Assembly: GCF_001625325.1 (NCBI RefSeq) | Contig: NZ_JRQQ01000001.1 | Coordinates: forward strand, 496,001 to 560,000 | DNA: 64,000 nt | Reading direction: 5' to 3' | Source: Croceicoccus estronivorus | GTDB taxonomy: Bacteria; Pseudomonadota; Alphaproteobacteria; Sphingomonadales; Sphingomonadaceae | Shown: piece by piece, positions 62,269-64,000 of the stretch | Layout of the letters: each line of letters begins with the position of its first letter | How positions within the stretch are numbered: the stretch's first letter is position 1 | The notes under the pieces: generated by a model | Databases searched by the model: none | Seen by the model: only the letters and a program-made list of their open reading frames with translations | Told to the model about the DNA's origin: nothing | Translations under genes and position numbers: made by a program

Positions 62269-63192
62269 ATGCCTGCACATGACGAAGAGCCCCGCGTTGT
62301 GAAAATCTCCGTCCAACTGCTCATCACCGGGGAGGAGCAGGAACCGCTGCCGCTGTTTCTCGCAGAAGCCGCCCGCATTCTCGAACAACGCGGGATTGCC
62401 GGTGTATGGGCCGCGGAACATGTCGTGGCTTTCAGCGACTATGACCCGAAATACAGTTATCCCTACAGTGACGACGGGCGACCGCCCGCACAACTGTCCC
62501 AGGCCGGCCTTGTCGAACCTTTGACAGTGCTCACCGCACTTGCCCTGCACAGCACCACTTTGCGGCTCGGAACCGGCATTGCCATTCTGCCGCAACGCAA
62601 CCCCGTCTATTTCGCCAAAACCGCCGCCGCCCTCGATCTGTTGTCCAATGGCAGATTCATAGCCGGCATCGGGCTCGGCTGGAGCGGACAGGAATATGCC
62701 GCCACCAATACCCCGTTCGAACGCAGGGGCGCTCGGCTGAACGATTACATCCAGGTGATACGAACCCTCTGGGAAGACCCCGTTTCGGAATATCACGGCG
62801 AATTCTACGATCTGCCGGCCTGCATACACTTGCCCAAACCGGTGCAGCGCCCCCACCCGCCCCTGTATTTCGGCGGTGAGAGCATCCCCGCCATGCGCCG
62901 GGTCGCCAGATTCGGGCAAGGATGGTTCGCCATGCGCATGACGCCGGATATTCTCCGCCCCAAGCTCGCGGCACTCCAGGACCTCCTGGCCGAGCATGGG
63001 CGATCACCGACGGACGTCGACATCGTTGCGTCACCCGGCGATCGCGAGTGCAATGCCGATATGATCGCATCCTTTGCCGAGCTCGGCGTGTCCGAAGTGG
63101 TGGTGCCAATTTTCGCAAATTCCGTCGATGCTTTCCGCCGCGACGCGGATCTGATTCAGAGCGGTCTGGTGGAACCTTCCACACACTTCTGA
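62269..63192 (+). CDS. LLM class F420-dependent oxidoreductase
   Basis: This is a 307-residue luciferase-like protein of the TIGR03619-type F420 group. Segments GIAGVWAAEHVVAFSDYDPKYSYPYSDDGR, LRLGTGIAILPQRNPVYFAK, RFIAGIGLGWSGQEY and HPPLYFGGESIPAMRRVARFGQGW are characteristic. GTGGAGGT lies directly before the ATG at 62269, which is tight. An alternative start is a GTG at 62299 (VKISVQ). It is the second F420-type enzyme of the window and lies beside the P450/SDR genes, so reduction of an unsaturated intermediate is likely. Confidence 0.85.
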   Translation: MPAHDEEPRVVKISVQLLITGEEQEPLPLFLAEAARILEQRGIAGVWAAEHVVAFSDYDPKYSYPYSDDGRPPAQLSQAGLVEPLTVLTALALHSTTLRLGTGIAILPQRNPVYFAKTAAALDLLSNGRFIAGIGLGWSGQEYAATNTPFERRGARLNDYIQVIRTLWEDPVSEYHGEFYDLPACIHLPKPVQRPHPPLYFGGESIPAMRRVARFGQGWFAMRMTPDILRPKLAALQDLLAEHGRSPTDVDIVASPGDRECNADMIASFAELGVSEVVVPIFANSVDAFRRDADLIQSGLVEPSTHF

Positions 63193-63378
63193 TTCCTCGC
63201 TTGGGGATCGCAGCTCGCCCACCGCCTGACGATGGCGGGGCATCAGATTCACATGGTAACCTTGGCGATGATCGGGCAAGGCAGGGCCTGTCACGTTTGC
63301 CCGGCAGCTTCGTGGCACCGGTGAAAGTAAGAATGTCCCGCCAGGGTGCGACATTCCGGATAATTGGGGACGGTCCCG

Positions 63379-64000
63379 ATGCATGACGTTAGCCAGACGT
63401 CCTTGTTAAGCGAAGGCGTGATCCTGCTGGGCTTTGCCCTGGTGTTCGTGCTGCTGTTCAGGAAACTGGGCCTTGGCGCCACGCTGGGATACCTTCTCGC
63501 CGGGGCTCTGGTCGGTCCACAAGTCCTCGGATTGGCAGGTGATGCGGAAGGGAAGATCAGCATCGCCGAACTGGGCATTACCCTGCTGCTGTTCGTGGTC
63601 GGGCTCGAGCTCAACCCCGCCCGCCTCTGGCGGATGCGGCGCGACATCCTCGGCCTCGGCTTGATGCAGGTGGCGGCCTGCGGCCTGGTTGTCTCGGCGA
63701 TCATTGCCATTTTCGCGCACTTTTCCATTCCTGCGGCACTGGCGCTGGGATTACCGCTGGCGCTCTCTTCCACGGCGCAGGTCCTGCCCATGCTCCAGTC
63801 TTCGGGCCGTCTGCGTACCCCCTTCGGCGAACGCGCCTTCGCCATCCTGTTGTTTCAGGACCTGTCGATCATCCCCCTCATCACGATCATTGCCGCGCTC
63901 AGCCGGAATCCCGCCGACGCAGGGGGGCCAGCGGGCTGGCTGCTGGCAATCTACACGGTCATCGCCATCGCCGGATTGATCGCGGCGGGCCGGTTCGTCA
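63379..64000 (+). CDS. CPA2 family cation:proton antiporter (KefB/KefC-like), partial
   Basis: This is the N-terminal 207 residues of a monovalent cation/proton antiporter, cut by the window edge. The start is the ATG at 63379. Hydrophobic segments follow in the CPA2 order: GVILLGFALVFVLLFRKLGLGATLGYLLAGALVGP, ELGITLLLFVVGLELNPARLW, LALSSTAQVLPML and RAFAILLFQDLSIIPLI. The LELNP and FQDLS motifs are typical of KefB/KefC-type proteins. Whether it carries a regulatory TrkA-N domain cannot be seen. Confidence 0.85.
   Translation, partial: MHDVSQTSLLSEGVILLGFALVFVLLFRKLGLGATLGYLLAGALVGPQVLGLAGDAEGKISIAELGITLLLFVVGLELNPARLWRMRRDILGLGLMQVAACGLVVSAIIAIFAHFSIPAALALGLPLALSSTAQVLPMLQSSGRLRTPFGERAFAILLFQDLSIIPLITIIAALSRNPADAGGPAGWLLAIYTVIAIAGLIAAGRFV

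Noticed and set aside
1-64000. CRISPR arrays, tRNA or rRNA genes, insertion sequences
   Set aside because: No regularly spaced repeats, cloverleaf-like segments, rRNA stretches or transposase-like proteins were seen on reading through the window; short tRNAs could still be missed by eye.

Overview
The window looks like the chromosome of a GC-rich alphaproteobacterium of the Sphingomonadales (Sphingomonas, Novosphingobium or Sphingobium type). The reasons are five TonB-dependent receptors in 64 kb, a FecI/FecR surface-signalling set, many SDR, Rieske, P450 and Baeyer-Villiger genes of xenobiotic or terpenoid catabolism, and a carbazole-dioxygenase-like gene set. No rRNA, tRNA, CRISPR array or complete insertion sequence was seen. 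This placement is an inference from gene content, not from a marker gene.

Layout. (1) 0-8 kb: a partial SDR and an MFS transporter, then a compact forward operon for coenzyme F420: an F420-type luciferase-like oxidoreductase, a fused CofG-CofH (FbiC), NADPH:F420 reductase, CofE, CofD and CofC. (2) 8-12 kb: a reverse copper-uptake cluster of a DUF2946 protein, an OprC-like TonB receptor with CxxxM and HxM copper-ligand motifs, a TonB protein and a SnoaL-like protein. (3) 12.2-14.5 kb: an isolated TonB receptor. (4) 14.7-36.6 kb: a catabolic island tied together by a repeated operator, TTGTATGACAA, in almost every promoter region. The operator matches the FadR-type GntR consensus TNGTNNNACNA, and one FCD-type GntR regulator lies inside the island. 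The island encodes a three-component Rieske dioxygenase resembling carbazole 1,9a-dioxygenase, a LigAB-type ring-cleavage enzyme, a meta-cleavage-type hydrolase, an FAD hydroxylase, a TauD-type dioxygenase, a flavin monooxygenase, a cupin, three amide-cleaving families (asparaginase, GGT, amidohydrolase), an aspartate-dehydrogenase-like enzyme, three transporters and a TonB receptor. Its substrate is unknown. An amide- or amino-acid-conjugated (hetero)aromatic compound is the best fit, as inference.

(5) 36.6-45.1 kb: a reverse run of eight closely packed genes. They are a thermostable-hemolysin-family protein, an AMP ligase fused to a heme-oxygenase-like diiron oxygenase, an SDR, a TPR protein, a methyltransferase, a FecI sigma factor, a FecR anti-sigma factor and a FecA-type TonB receptor. 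This joins small-molecule assembly to surface sensing and uptake, and I know of no description of it. (6) 45.2-49.2 kb: a DEAD-box helicase, an SDR and a membrane protein. (7) 49.2-63.2 kb: a second catabolic region with a PQQ-dependent membrane dehydrogenase, a TonB receptor, an SDR, a Baeyer-Villiger monooxygenase, another SDR, a pseudo-SDR/SDR pair, two P450s with unusual I-helices, and an F420-type oxidoreductase. The chemistry would suit an alicyclic, terpenoid or steroid-like substrate. (8) 63.4-64 kb: the start of a CPA2 cation/proton antiporter, cut by the window edge.

The F420 operon at the left supplies the cofactor that the luciferase-like enzymes at 1.7 kb and 62.3 kb probably use. 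The NADPH:F420 reductase inside the operon suggests that NADPH is the source of reduced F420.
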